A stretch of DNA of 64,000 nt from Onthophagus taurus (GCF_036711975.1 NW_027248941.1:2790001-2854000), one strand, 5' to 3'; shown: positions 35,301 through 47,276, numbered from the stretch's first letter. Numbers and translations: made by a program. The notes: generated by a model not told the origin, from the sequence alone.

Positions 35301-36501
35301 AATACTAGAAACAATTTTATGACCCCTAAAAAAATATTACACTTGTGGAATTTATCTAAATAAAAATATACTTACTGTATATTTACTTTTTGATAACATT
35401 TAATAAAATATTAACTATTTAACTACAACAAACATATTGACTCACAATTTATTTTTAGCTATTTATGTCAGCAAAAAAAATTAATTTATTTTTAAAGTTG
35501 GTATCAAAGAAACAAATGACCTTGAAATTAATATGACAATTCGTGACATTTCATTGATCACACAAATTCAACAGGAATTAAATGAAAAAAATATTTCTTG
35601 CTAAGAAAAAAATCGATAAAAACGCTGCCCACTCAAGAGAATAGTAAACACAAATGAGGTAATCGACCAAACGTTTCAAGGTCTTGACCTAAATTTCCCA
35701 GCTATTACCCAAATTTATAAAAATAAACTTGGTCTATTCATATTCAAATCGATCTAACCTCAAAAAATGTTATGAATTTCGCAATTTTAAGCGCCACGTG
35801 TGGTTATTTTTAATTAATTGATTTAAGACTTTAAAAATTAAAATAATTTTTACCTGATCCTTAAACGATAACTCCTCCCGAAGACTTTGATTATTATTTT
35901 CGACATCAACCCGTGCCAAGCTCTCCTCTTCGAGTTGTTTCCTTAAATCGTCAACTTGTTTTTTTAATTTATCCCGTTCGGCTTCAGTATCTCTCAAATC
36001 TCCCATAGCTTTTTTAGCATCGCTTTGAGCTTGATTACATTTCAATGTTAAATCATTAGCCCTCGTTTCCAAATTCCTCAAAGAGTTCTCGGCTATCAAC
36101 AAATCTTTGCTTTTCTTTGCCAACGAAGCCTTTAAATCCTCGTTTTCATCCCAAAGGCGTTTCGTATCAATTTCTAACTTGGCTTTTTCACGGTGAGTCT
36201 CATCCAAGAGTCTTCTCGCATCGGATAGTTCTAAATCATACATCGACTTGATGTTTGAAACTTCTCGAGTGACTGTTTCTTGGGATGTTTGTATTTCGCG
36301 GGTTAACCGACTATTTTCGGCTTCTAAATATCGTACTTTATCGATGTAAGCGGCTAAACGATCGTTTAGATTTTGTAAATCGGCTTTCTCTTGGAGGCGA
36401 GAGTGCCTTGTCGGGCTCAAAGGGCTTCCGGGACGTTGATTTGATTGTTGTTGTTGTTGGGACGACAACGGGGTCGTCGATTTTTTGCTGCGAGTTGCCA
36501 T
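32347..36501 (-). CDS. Lam: B-type nuclear lamin (Lamin Dm0-like)
   Basis: Three coding exons, 36501-35854, 34422-33404 and 32473-32347, give 597 residues (fly Lam is 622). Lamins form the filament meshwork under the inner nuclear membrane. The head is Ser/Thr/Pro- and Gln-rich with [13 protein letters not shown], a CDK-type SP site beside coil 1A. The rod starts [20 protein letters not shown] and ends with the intermediate-filament signature [21 protein letters not shown]. Then come the basic nuclear signal GGKRKRTL, the lamin-tail Ig fold ([18 protein letters not shown] to WFVGDN), and a C-terminal CaaX box, CRIM, for farnesylation. The last exon is far downstream and was found by frame and by the CaaX end; readthrough of exon 2 would stop within three codons without a CaaX. 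Confidence 0.96.
34545..35205. repeat. Tandem duplication (about 300 bp twice) in Lamin intron 1
   Basis: The stretch 34545-34840 recurs at 34915-35205: CTTCAAAAACGTATTTTGAT, TCGTAAAATTTAATGATT, CTGTCAAAAATA, GCTAGATGGGGT/GTTAGATGGGGT and GACTTTGCTTTGTTTTAA, all in order. Both copies are noncoding. Confidence 0.8.
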
Positions 36502-37189
36502 TTTATGATTATTGGGAGTTCTTCGGCGAGCGTCGTTGTTGATGACGCGATTCTAACCTCACTTTTTTAATGACGGTAACCACAGGGGGTTGATTAATTT
36601 TTTTACACTCAAACCGGTTCGGGCACGATTAGATTTGGTACTGTTTCTGGCGGTGATGCACACTGAACGGTATCTAACGGTTTTCCTTGGCTCGCGGAGT
36701 CATAGGTGGGGCATTTTTCGAAATAAGGACGCTTCCAACGGTTCACAAGGATTATGACGTAATTGATTATTGTGATTGTCGGGTATAGATGGCGCTAAAT
36801 CGTATTTACTTTTTAGGCGGGAAATTTAAATTTTTTTAAGGTTGGAATTAAAAAATTGTTAATTTAATGTTTATTAAACATTTTATTTACGTTTTTTCAT
36901 TTTAATTATATACATAGGGAACCGAATAACATAAAAAAATAGGAAAAAAGTGTAAATCCCTTGTAAGACGTTTACAATAGTAAACTTAAATCATTTTAAC
37001 ATTTTTAATCAAAAGGAATCTAATAAATTAGGACAAATAATAATCAAACTAATAAAAACCCATCGAGGTTTTTAAGGGAATGCTTTTTTTAATATTCCTA
37101 AACATCACTCAATCAAATTTAAATCCGAAATCTCTCACACACATACAATTCTAATAAAGAAAAAGATATCTAACGGTCTAAATGATTTA
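36502..37189. promoter_or_regulatory. Lamin promoter side and VMP1 3' UTR
   Basis: The left part must hold the Lamin 5' UTR and promoter. It contains ATAGATGGCGCTA at 36784-36796, a candidate insulator-type motif. The right part is 3' UTR of VMP1. Boundaries not resolvable. Confidence 0.4.
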
Positions 37190-38640
37190 CTAGTTTATTT
37201 TTTTAGCCTTCGAAATCCTCTTGTGGTAACTTTGAGCCAACGAATTAACTATCGAAACTACGAAATATATCACCATCGCAATAACAAACTTCTCAAAAAT
37301 CGAGGACAAAATATTTCCGCTCTTTTCCGCGTCCCCACCGACCCCTTTTCGATGCAGCTTGGTTTTCTGGTCGTCCAAAAACGTTTTAAACGGGATCTGA
37401 AGCGCCTCCCCCACAATCGGAACAACTTTTAACCACTCCAAAGCCGTCAAAATCAACGCCTCGTTGAACGCGATGATCACAAACAGCTTTTGAATGTGCA
37501 TCTTAATCAAAGCCTTCCCAATAAGCGTCGCACCGAAAAACGTCCAAAATGGAACCAAAAAATGCCCGCAAGTTATCCCGGCGAGATCAAAAAGTGGATT
37601 TGGGATACTAGCGCAAGCCAAGATTCCTAAAAATCCCACTTTTTGTACTATATCTTCCACGAACAGTTTCCCCTTTTCAATTAGGGTCAAATCCTCCTTT
37701 TTTTTGCGCTGTAATTCTTCAAATTCTGCTAAATCGTTATCTTCGTCATCGGGGTCGATACTAAATTTAAAAAAATTAATTAATTTTGAGCGTATTTAAT
37801 ATAAATTGATTAAATACCCCGATAATCGCGCTGCTCTCGCCATAAAATACGGGGGAAGCTCGCCTAAAGCAGTTCCGGCCCCCCAACACATCGATTCTAA
37901 CCTCACTTTTGATATAATCGACCAAATCGAAATATCAGATGTGCTTCCATCTGCTGGACATACAACTCTAAAAATTAAATTAATTAATTAAGTTGATAAC
38001 AATAAAAAATTACGTACTCATCAGGATATGGTGGTTCAGGAAAATTTAAAGACCCACATTCATACGCGGCGATCGTAACTTGAGCTATATGGGGTCCTAA
38101 ATATAATAAGAAAGTGTGTAAACCAGTTCCGAGCCCCACCGAAGATAAAATTCCTAAAAAATAATTAAAAAATTTATTTTAACCTCAAAAAAATTTTGAC
38201 GTTTCAAAATTTATTTTAACCTCAAAAAATTTTTTGACGTTTTATAATTAATTTTAACCTCAAAAAGTTATTTGACATTTCTCACCTAAACCTAACCAAT
38301 AAAGACACCACAATAATTGTTTGTACAAATTGTTGGCTAAAGTCTGTTGGGGGCCGCTAAATTTTAAGCTGCACGTCATCGAAATCGTTAAGATCGCGAT
38401 AAAAACGACGGTTTTTCGAAACTCCAAAAATTTTCTTCCGTAAATTCCGGTTAATACAAAAACTTCCCTCGCGAAATATTCTAAGGTGAGTAAAGGTTTT
38501 TTGTGGAGAACTATTCCGCTTCGTTCGTCCTTTTCGGATTGTTTGTTTGAGGCATCTTTACGTGATTGGGGACGGGCGCTTTTCTCGGACGGAGGCGCTG
38601 ATCCGTTGGTGGTTACGTTTAAATGTTTTTTTGATGTCAT
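37190..38640 (-). CDS. Tango5: Vacuole membrane protein 1 (Tango5), DedA/VTT scramblase
   Basis: Four exons, 38640-38286, 38153-38018, 37967-37818 and 37760-37190, give 403 residues (human VMP1 is 406). VMP1 is a multi-pass ER phospholipid scramblase needed for autophagosome formation and lipid-droplet and ER-contact control. Family blocks: [62 protein letters not shown] and [19 protein letters not shown] (the VTT/DedA core). The C-terminus is KKIN, which fits a KKxx ER-retrieval signal. Start at MTSKKHLNV, the first ATG; no stop lies between it and an upstream in-frame GTG, but ATG is preferred. Intron 1 holds a threefold 40-bp repeat. Confidence 0.95.
38165..38283. repeat. Threefold repeat of about 40 bp in VMP1 intron 1
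   Basis: Three successive copies of TTTTAACCTCAAAAA followed by TTTGACGTTT-like sequence fill most of the intron. The third is the most diverged. Confidence 0.8.
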
Positions 38641-38937
38641 CTTGTGCACCAAACGTTGTAACTAAAAATAACAAACACTTGTTTAACGTTTTGATGATAA
38701 ATTTGAAATAAATTCCGATGTCATTGTGGTGAAGGTTTAAAATCTAGGCCAACAGCGTTGTAGAAAGCTACATTTTTTGTTCTCGATTTAAAATCGCGCG
38801 TGTATCAAGTACCAATGCCAATGTCGCTTGGAACAATTCCCATTTTATCAAGATTTTTTTTTTAAGCACTTAAAGATAAGAATTTTATTTCTAAATCTAA
38901 GTCTAAAATAAATTTAAAAAAATTCGTGCTTTATTAA

Positions 38938-39174
38938 CTACAAAAAAAACTCAAACGGCAAAATTAAACCAATTCGTACCAATTCGGTTTTAGTTCCGGT
39001 GGTTTTTTGACCACGTTTTCTACACTCCGCTTTCAATTGATCTTTCGTCAAAACACTTAAATCATCGAATGTTGGTTGCTTTGGGGCTGCACTCGTTGTT
39101 TGGCGACCCCCAACAACAACAACAGGGGCTGATGCTGTGTTAGCCGCTTTCGAACGGCCCCTCTTCCCGGCCAT
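38938..39174 (-). CDS. Small SAP-domain protein (78 residues)
   Basis: Single exon. The N-terminal half is basic and low complexity (MAGKRGRSKAANT). Residues about 37-70 (FDDLSVLTKDQLKAECRKRG, TGTKTELVRI) form a SAP motif, a two-helix DNA/RNA-binding module of chromatin and RNA proteins. An inverse AATAAA at about 38884-38889 lies some 50 bases past the stop, supporting a true short transcript. GAATTG/GTACGA near the end could be a splice donor, which would make this only the first exon of a longer gene; I found no partner before VMP1 begins. Function unknown. Confidence 0.6.
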   Translation of the reverse strand: MAGKRGRSKAANTASAPVVVVGGRQTTSAAPKQPTFDDLSVLTKDQLKAECRKRGQKTTGTKTELVRIGLILPFEFFL

Positions 39175-39706
39175 ACAGTATTTATTCTAAATACATTAAT
39201 TTTAAAGGTTACACTTTTTCTTCGACTTCTAACATAAAAATGATTCTAACTTTGTGATGATTTTATCTTTATTTTGATTAATGCACACAATTAAGCGAAA
39301 TTAAATGAAAACTACGCTGAAAACTCAAAAAAATGGGGGCAACACAAAGGTGACATAACCTCAAAAAGCATTACGTGACGTTTGTGCGGGTTTTAACGCA
39401 AATTAATTCTTTCTACTTACTTGTTAAAGAGTTATATAAGTCGTTTAGATATGCACATCGTTTTTACTTATACTTTAATAAAGGAATTGCAAATAATCGG
39501 ATTAATTCTGAACAATGAAGTGTTAAAAGTGACGTTTACAAAGGGTGCCAACCTAATTTATTATCAAAATATCTTTATCAAGATTTAAAAAAAATTTAAT
39601 AATCCTTAAATAATTAAACAAAATTAATTAAATTTCATAATTATCAAAGCAAAATTTAGCTAAATTAAAATTAACAAGAAAATTCTCGCAAAATTGGTTG
39701 CCTAGC
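39175..39706. other. Intergenic, SAP gene upstream and ppk 3' flank
   Basis: AT-rich. I see only one copy of the AACCTCAAAA-type motif near 39358 and no exon. Confidence 0.4.
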
Positions 39707-41261
39707 TCAAAAATTTAATTTAAACAAATATTTAATTAAACAATAAATTATTTCGATGATACTAATAAAGCTTGACCCTAAAAATAAAGCAATTGCACCT
39801 CCGAATGAAACTGAAACAAAAAAACTCTCTCAGAATGTTATTAGATAATAATATTTTATTTTACCAATTAAATCTTCAAAACTAAACAACACTTTCCTCC
39901 TATATTTAGTTGTAGGGGGTAATAACCCCCATCTAAACGTTAATCTTTGATCGAAATATCCAAATTCCCTAAAAAATGACTTCACATTAAAATCCAGTTT
40001 AAATAATAATTTAATCGTATTCACCAATAAGTAATTTTTGGAATTTGGGGTAAATACCGAATAATATTACACGGTTGAGGACACTCACACCCAAATTTCG
40101 ATGGGGGCTCAACGATTAACTTAGCAAACTTAGCCGCACACAATAACCCGCTTACATTGCATATTTTAGCCTCTTCATTAAAAGTTTTATAAAAATACGG
40201 TGCACAACCGCACAAATTAATCATTTTTTTATAACGACACGATACATAACAAAAAGTCGTACTAAAAATTCCCAAATTTTCTTCTAAAGGTTCATCTTCG
40301 AACCGACATTTCCTTTGGTACGGAGATAAAGATTTTAAGTTGTAATCAGAAGCGGTTTCTTGCATTCTATAATTAATTTCAACCTCTTGACTTGACCCAA
40401 CAAGCCAAGGTAACTCCGACGATGAATGTACGATATCCAGAGGGGAATGTATATAAAACTAAAACCAAAAAATTAAATTAATTTGAAACATAACCTCAAT
40501 TATTTACATTTATTGATGAATCCGACTCTGTATCGTATCTAGCGTAACACAAACCATTTAAATAATGACAACTTTGTAAATGAGATACTTCTTTTGAAGT
40601 GTTTAAATCAACTCGGATTAAATTCGAGTATTTAGAGTTCATCGTAAAACATACTCCTAGCTCGGTTAAAATCATTTCCCAAGTTGATTGTACCTTTAAA
40701 TCGGATGTAACTAAAATCCCATCGATGTCTGGATGAACGAATAAAGCTAAATTCAACATATCAATATTTTCTAAATTAGAATCATTTTTAAATCGATTAA
40801 AATCGTTTAAATTTAAATACGAAATATTTGACACGACTTCAACAAAACTCAAATAATAATCATAATTATTATCATTTTTATTCAATCCCCACGTTTTTAA
40901 GATATAAATTTCCGCTTTATTTTCATCGACTTTGTTTAAAAGGCATCCAGTGGCAGCCGGAAACAAATTATTCCAATTCCTAAAATCTTTTTCGATTGAA
41001 ACAACGGTCGGATTTGCTAGATAACGGTTCCAATTTGATAAAGAAGCTAAAATTCCTCCGGTTAAAGCTGATATTATGATTAATAACCAAAATATTCTAA
41101 AAAAAAAGATACATAAAATAATACATTTATAATTAATTTCTTTTAAAACACCTCTCCATGGGATGTAATTTAAAATTAACTAAATACAAAACACCATGAA
41201 TCGTCGATTCGGTACAAAACGATTTTATTGCTACAAAGACATCTTTTAAGTGGGGAGGCAT
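39707..41261 (-). CDS. Pickpocket-family DEG/ENaC sodium channel
   Basis: Five exons, 41261-41152, 41096-40508, 40458-40025, 39968-39865 and 39810-39707, give 446 residues. These trimeric amiloride-type channels serve taste, mechanosensing and pheromone sensing in insects. The N-terminus has the family's SFCTESTIHGVLYLV before membrane helix 1 (IFWLLIIISALTGGILASL, about 38-56). The extracellular part keeps the Cys-rich block CRFEDE..FCYVSCRYKKMINLCGCAPYF..CECPQPC. The last exon supplies helix 2 with GGAIALFLGSSFISIIEIIY, the selectivity-filter region (GSS for the usual GxS). The first and last exons are short and were found by frame; without them the gene would look broken, but it looks whole. 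No named ppk number is assignable. Confidence 0.9.
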
Positions 41262-41354
41262 CGCTAAGAATCATTTTGGTTCCCCCGATCAGTTGGTTTT
41301 ATTCATCGAGTTGATGTAAATTCGATTTAGATCCATTTAGATAAAATAAATAAT

Positions 41355-41510
41355 ATGGAATTTGTATTTAAAACGATTTTATTGATTTTAAGACGTCTTT
41401 TAAGATCGTTTGGAGTAATTTTTGTGCCCCCAATCAAGATGATTTTTTTCATTGTGTTGATGTGAATCCAATTTAGATCCATTTAGATTAAGTAAATTGT
41501 TTGGGGGTTA
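41355..41510 (-). pseudogene. Degenerate tandem copy of ppk first exon and 5' flank
   Basis: It matches 41190-41350, which holds ppk exon 1 and upstream sequence: AAAACGATTTTATTG, ACATCTTTTAAG/ACGTCTTTTAAG, CCCCCGATCA/CCCCCAATCA and GATTTAGATCCATTTAGAT/AATTTAGATCCATTTAGAT. The start codon and channel motif are gone. A weaker third partial copy may follow near 41515-41560. Confidence 0.7.
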
Positions 41511-42202
41511 GTTCTTAAAAGGATTTTATTGATTTTATTAAATCGTATTTATTTTTGATAGATTTTTACCATTTTTATTTATTTAAAAAGTTAGGTTATG
41601 TTTATTTTGAATAAAATTTAAAATTCTTTAAGTGAACATAGAGGGCACTATTTTATTCTATTATTTTAAAGATTATTCTTGATAAGTTGAATATTTCGAT
41701 TTAGATACATTTAAAGTAAATTTTAAAGGAAGTTGTTTTTAAAAGTATTATGAATCATATTTATTTTTGTTTCACTTATTTGTTTTAAAAATTAGTTTAT
41801 AAATATCAAATATTTTAAACAATTAGAAGTGGGAAAAAAAAGGAAATTAATTCGTATTAAATCACAATTTTTTACTCTAACAATCGAATTAAACACAATA
41901 ATTTAATTTTCAATTTAATTTAATTCATATTCGAACGTACCCAATATTTTGACAAACGACAATTAGCATCCGTCCATCTGTCAAATTAAAGACAAAAAAT
42001 TCGCTAACGAATCCCTTTTAACTCATCTTTATGAGTTAATTCGAATCGATTTGGGCTAATGTAGAGTCCAGGCTAAAGAAACAAGGTAAATTTCGCGGTC
42101 GGGCACAAATTTTTAGCGAAATAACCGAAATTTTTTTTAGTTGGTGTTTGATGTGAATTTAACCTAAAAATAAAAACATTTTTGCGAAGTAATCGGCGTG
42201 TT
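41511..42202. promoter_or_regulatory. Divergent region between ppk and TMEM134
   Basis: This must hold the TMEM134 promoter. It is AT-rich and has no clear TATA box next to either gene. Nothing else recognised. Confidence 0.4.
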
Positions 42203-42798
42203 ATGGCCTCCGGAAGACAATTCGGGACGACGAACGGTCCCAATTCGGCTCGACAAAAACGCTTTTCAATCGATGACGCGTTCGAGGAAGAAACCGATGA
42301 AGCGATTAAAGTGTACGGAGCAACAACGACGATGTCCCCGGTTGGGTCTGTTGTGGGAGTTGCGAATATCGATGGGAATAATACTAATTCACGGTGAATT
42401 AAATCGATTTTATTAATTAATTTGGTTAATTTTTGTGTTTTTTTAGGAATTATCGGTTAGTTAACGATGGTTCTCGCGATTCCGACTCGTTAATCCAAGA
42501 TTTTTACGATGGCTCACACCAAGATCCTTCGATATCGCGATCTTGTTTTCGACACCCGAAGGTGCGTGAAAATTGGAGGATGGTGCTTGCGGCGACGACG
42601 CTTTTAGTGATCGGATTGGGGTTATTAGGGACTGGGATTTTAGCGTTGGCGGAGCCGCAAGCTGGGCTGCAGGGTGCCGTCTTTTTAATAGCCGGGTTTA
42701 TTTGTTTCGTCCCAGGGGCTTATCACGTTGTTTATATTTATTTGGCCGCTAAAGGACGTAGGGGTTATCATTTTCATAATTTACCATTATTTACTTAG
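42203..42798 (+). CDS. TMEM134: TMEM134 family membrane protein
   Basis: Two exons, 42203-42393 and 42447-42798, give 180 residues (human 195). The N-terminus keeps the family's FSIDDAFEEE (human QFSIDDAFEL). Two membrane helices follow at about 113-135 (VLAATTLLVIGLGLLGTGIL) and 145-168 (VFLIAGFICFVPGAYHVVYI). The conserved end is KGRRGYHFHNLPLF. The family belongs to the DUF872 (TMEM134/TMEM230) group. The cellular role is poorly known; perinuclear or endosomal location is reported for the relatives. The 53-base intron is clean. Start chosen at MASGRQF, which precedes the conserved FSIDDAF by 17 residues; an upstream ATG-less extension is possible but unneeded. Confidence 0.9.
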
Positions 42799-43384
42799 AT
42801 AAAGGAAGTAATTGTATGAGGAATAATAATAAGATGGAAGAAGTTATTAAGGTTAGGTTCTTTTGTGATATTTGCAATAATGGTGAAGAAGAGCTCTCTT
42901 TGGTTTTAATTTTTAACTTTATTTTTATAAAGCGGAGGTTAAGTTAAGTTGAATCTCAAAGAAAAGACTTAAAACGATGATAATAAAAGTAATTAAGTAA
43001 CGTAATAAGTGAAGAAGATTAATTAATTTCTTTTCTGTTGTGGTTGTGTGTTTCTAACCTCAAAAAAAATTAAATTTAAAAGGATTAAATTTAAAATTTG
43101 TATATTACTAGAACGTATTGATTTAATTAATTTATGAGAGGACTACGTAAGTAATTGTAACAATAAAATATTTTAAAATATGAAAAAAAACTTTTTTTCG
43201 AGAACAATGCTTTTAATAATTCTATTTATTCAACTTATTAAATAATCTTATTTGCACAAGTCGATTCCTTTTGTTCTGAATTAAAAAACATTCCTTTAAA
43301 AAGTTCCTATTCGCATTATTTCAATTTATTTCATCATTGTCACTTTAAATCACCTCCTTTGAAGCATATTGAATAATCACCATA
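42799..43384. other. TMEM134 3' UTR and FLVCR upstream region
   Basis: Several AATAAA signals occur (for example near 43164). No coding exon seen. Confidence 0.4.
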
Positions 43385-45542
43385 ATGATTGGGGAAAATA
43401 ACGTTACTTTAGAAGCTTTAGAACCATTGAGAAGCGAAGAAAAACCAACACAACAAAATTCAGAAGTGAAATTATACAAAATCCGATGGGTTGTGCTAAC
43501 TTTATTCTTCTTATACGGTTGTTCAAGTGCTGTACAATGGGTTCAATACAGCATCATCACCAACATCATAATGCGATATTATAGCGTTACTTCAGTTGCT
43601 GTGGATTGGACTTCAATGATTGCAATGATAACTTATCCTCCATTAATGATCCCAGGGTTTTATTTCGTCGATAAAATGGTGAGTTCTTACTCCTAATTTA
43701 ATCTCAATTAATTTACATTAAATTAATTTTTTTAGGGATTAAGGTTTTCTGCTTTATCGGGAGTAATCGGAACAGCAATTGGAACTTGGATTAAAGTATT
43801 TTCGGTATCTCCGGACCGTTTTTGGGTAACCTTTTTGGGACAAACCGTCGTTTTCGTCTCGCAAATCTTCATTTTGAGTATGCCCCCTAAAATTGCTGCG
43901 GTTTGGTTCGGGCCTAACGAAGTTTCAACCGCCACATCAATCGGAGTGATCGGACAACAACTCGGGAATGCAATCGGATTTATTTTACCGCCAATGATTG
44001 TTAAAAATCACGATAATTTGGATGATATCGGACGGGAATTGTCGTATATGTTTTATGGGGTTGCCGCTTATACTACGCCAATCGTTATTTTGGTTTATTT
44101 TTGTAAGATTTTGTTTTGATAGTTATTCTTTTAATTGATTTTTTATTTTAAGTTTGTAAGTCGCAACCGGATCATCCACCGAGTCAAGCTCAAGCTTATC
44201 AGAGATTAAATGCGACGGAGTTTACTCAAAAGCAATATTGGCGGAGCTACAGACAGTTATTGTCGAATAAAGCGTTTTGGTTGTTGATGGTTTCATACGG
44301 AATGAATATTGGAGTGTATGCTGGGATTTGCACTTTACTAAATCAATTTATTTTATCATATTTTAAAGTAGGCATTAATTTATAATATTTTTTTTAATCT
44401 TAAACGTCTCAATTCATTTTCGTTTTCGAATTACTTATTAATTTAAAAAATTATTTATAGGTTATGGTTTTTTAGGTTAATGTCACAACGTCACTTTTAA
44501 TTTTCTCTTTCATCTTGATAATACTTCATTACGTGATCAAATCATTTACAAATAATCAATTTAATTTACAACGTTTTTTTTATCTCTTCATTTTCGTTTT
44601 TAATTTATTTCCGAAATTCAAGCAAATATTGACCAATTTGGGAATTTTCACTTTTAATTTTATTTGGGTTGGTAATTAAATCAATTTAATTTTAGGTTAA
44701 TGTCAAAAACATAATTTTCCACTTTTTCTTTCATTTTGTTAATAATTATTAACATTCTCCGCATTTCTTAACAAAATCCTCCTTATTCTTCATTATTTCA
44801 CAAAATTTCTCTTTCCAAATTAGAATTAGGTCTCTCTGAAACCCATTCCATTTCAAATATTTAATTTAATTAATTTTTAAACTAAAAAAGTTTTAACCTC
44901 AATTTATTTGTGTCAAACTGTCAAATTTTTTTTATGTCAATACATCTAATATACAAAATCACCAATATCGAAATAATATTTTTTTTAAATCATTTTTTAG
45001 AACGCCGAAGAAGACGCAGGAAGAATGGGCCTCCTTTTAGTAGTTTTCGGAATTTTCGGCTCCCTCATTTTCGGAATAATTCTCGATCGTACCAAAAAAT
45101 TCAAAGAAACCACCCTCGGGTTGTACACAATGACCGTTTTGGGGGTTTTATCGTTCAGCTTCGCTTTGGAGACACGCTCAAAAGCTGTGGTTTACGCGAG
45201 CGTCGCATTTCTTGGGTGATTATCAATCAAATTGTTTAATTTAACGAATTAAATTGATTAAAATTTAATTTTAGATTCTTCCAAAACGCTTATTACCCTG
45301 CCGGATTCGAATTTGCCGCCGAATTAACGTACCCTCAACCGGAAAGTACCAGCTCAGGTTTAATCATTTCAATGTCGCAGGTTTTCGGGGTTATTTTCAC
45401 TTTGGCTTTGGGGGTTTTATTAAAAGAATTTGGAACGTTTTGGGCGTTGTGTCTAATGGTTTTTTTCTTGTTTATTGGGTGTTGTGTCACGGTGATTATC
45501 CCAAACGATCTAAGGAGGCAAAAAGTTGACCAAAAACATTAA
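43385..45542 (+). CDS. FLVCR: FLVCR-type MFS transporter (heme/choline/ethanolamine)
   Basis: Five exons, 43385-43678, 43736-44102, 44153-44367, 45001-45215 and 45275-45542, give 452 residues, somewhat shorter than human FLVCR1/2 (about 530-555), mostly at both tails. It is a 12-helix major facilitator. Family blocks: LYKIRWVVLTLFFLYGCSSA, VQWVQYSIITNIIMRYYSV, VDWTSMIAMITYPPLMIPGF, AVWFGPNEVSTATSIGVIG, QQLGNAIGFILPP, GIFGSLIFGIILDRTKKFKE and YYPAGFEFAAELTYP. Vertebrate FLVCRs export heme and import choline and ethanolamine; the substrate here is inferred. Intron 3 is about 630 bases. The 3' end converges on nucleoredoxin with only 90 bases between the stops. Confidence 0.94.
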
Positions 45543-45632
45543 TTTTAATTTTAACCTAATCTTTATTGCTTTTTTGGTATAAAATACAATTAATATATTA
45601 AATTTTTGTTTTATTTATTAAGTTTATTTAAG

Positions 45633-47276
45633 TTATAGAGTTTCGTTTCCTTGCGTCGAATTATTAACCGTTTCGTTGCTAATCCGGCGAATTTTGACTT
45701 GGCCGCTTTGAAATCGCTCAATAAACTCGGTGATTGAGTCAATGGTGAGCTCTACTCCATACTCCATCGGGGCGTATTTCCTCGCGGGGAGATCGAGCGC
45801 TATCAAAAGGGGGACCACCTCGTCTAAATCGATCAAATCGCGCAACAAATCGGTCGCGTCGCAATCTGGCGCGATTAAGAATTGCAAAAAGTTGTCGTCT
45901 TGGAAAAATTCGTCGTAAACGGTGTTCAAGTTGATGTTGTTCCGCTTGAAATAAGACTCCGCGATTGGGTTTAAAACGGTTTCGGCGAATTGCACCTCGG
46001 TTTCTTCCGAGTCAACGAATAAAATAATTGCGGGGTAATCGTGTAATCTACTTATATAGCGCTCCGATAGGATATTAACGGATCGCGCTTTCCATGGGAA
46101 GTTTAACCCAAGTGGATCTTCCGCGATTTCGGCTCTCCCTTCCATCGTAATAACGTGCCCGTTATTGTCTAAAAGGAGCAATGTGGGGATTCCCCTTATC
46201 CCGTATAATTCAGCGAGCTCCCCGCGGACTTTAACTTGCTGAAAGGGGATGCACAACCAAGGCATTGATTCTATGTAGGTCTCGTAAGAATCTTGACTCC
46301 TAAAATGGGGAACATGTTGAATTAGAAACATAAAAAGAAAAAAAGGAAAAAAAGGGGTTGAATGAATACAAGTTGATGTGGGATTTAAAAGCTTCGCGTT
46401 GAAAGCGATTTCCCCTTTTTCTCGCCGAATGGGAAACAAAGAAAAAAAGTTTTCACCCCTTTCGAGTTAATGACTTTTTTTTAACTCACCTATCGCTACT
46501 CACGAAAATTATTTCAAAATCGACCTCTTTTTTTCGAATCGCGTTGTATACGGACGCTAATTGCGGGGTGAACGCTTTACAGGGTGGACACTAAAAACGA
46601 ATTTTTCTTTTTAAATAAAAAAATGTTTTTAATCAAAAAATACCCAATGCGCTGAAAAATAAAATCCTTTCACACTCATTTGAAAATCGGAGTAATTCTT
46701 TTCGTCCCATTTCATATTATGTTCCTTTTTGTACATCCCCCCCGGTTTTAAAACGACGTCTTTTAGTACTTCCTCAACCGGTCGCGGTCTCCATGGGAAC
46801 AAAGCCCCCGTAGGGTCTTCACCGAGTCTTTCTTGGGCGGCAGCACTGATAACACAGCCGTCTTTGTCGAGTAAAACCAAGGTTGGCACCCCCGATTTAA
46901 TACGGTATCTCCGCGATAATTTCGTTTTTAAGTGGATTTCGGTGAAGGGGACCGCGAACCACGGCAAATTCAACAAACTCTCGCGATGGCTGTTCTCGAT
47001 GTCCTCGTAAAAATCGTTGTGCGCCCAAAGAACCACTTGGACGACTTGAAAATTAAACGATTTTCCGATATTGATACGTTCGTAAAGATCTCGCAAACGC
47101 TTCACGACTTCATCACCGTGCACGTTCGCGAACGAGAAGTAAACCCCCAAAATCTCGCTTTTTTTTAACGTCTCGAACGTGGGGACCAATTCTTGTTCTT
47201 TCGTTTCGCTCAAACTCGCACATTTTATTATCGTTTTACCAAAAAGACGTTCTTGCCACTTTAATTTTACTTCCAT
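45633..47276 (-). CDS. NXN: Nucleoredoxin-like thioredoxin-fold protein
   Basis: Three exons, 47276-46644, 46590-46490 and 46299-45633, give 466 residues (human NXN 435). The architecture is three thioredoxin-like modules. The first (about 1-190) ends with [12 protein letters not shown] and has no CxxC: the active-site position reads [13 protein letters not shown]. The second has the intact redox pair [16 protein letters not shown], Cys212 and Cys215, then [29 protein letters not shown] and LNFPWKAR. The third is a PDI-like end ([14 protein letters not shown]). Vertebrate NXN restrains Wnt signalling by holding Dishevelled in a redox-dependent way; here the role is inferred. The active-site exon is only 101 bases and carries the CPPC, so missing it would hide the function. 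Confidence 0.93.
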
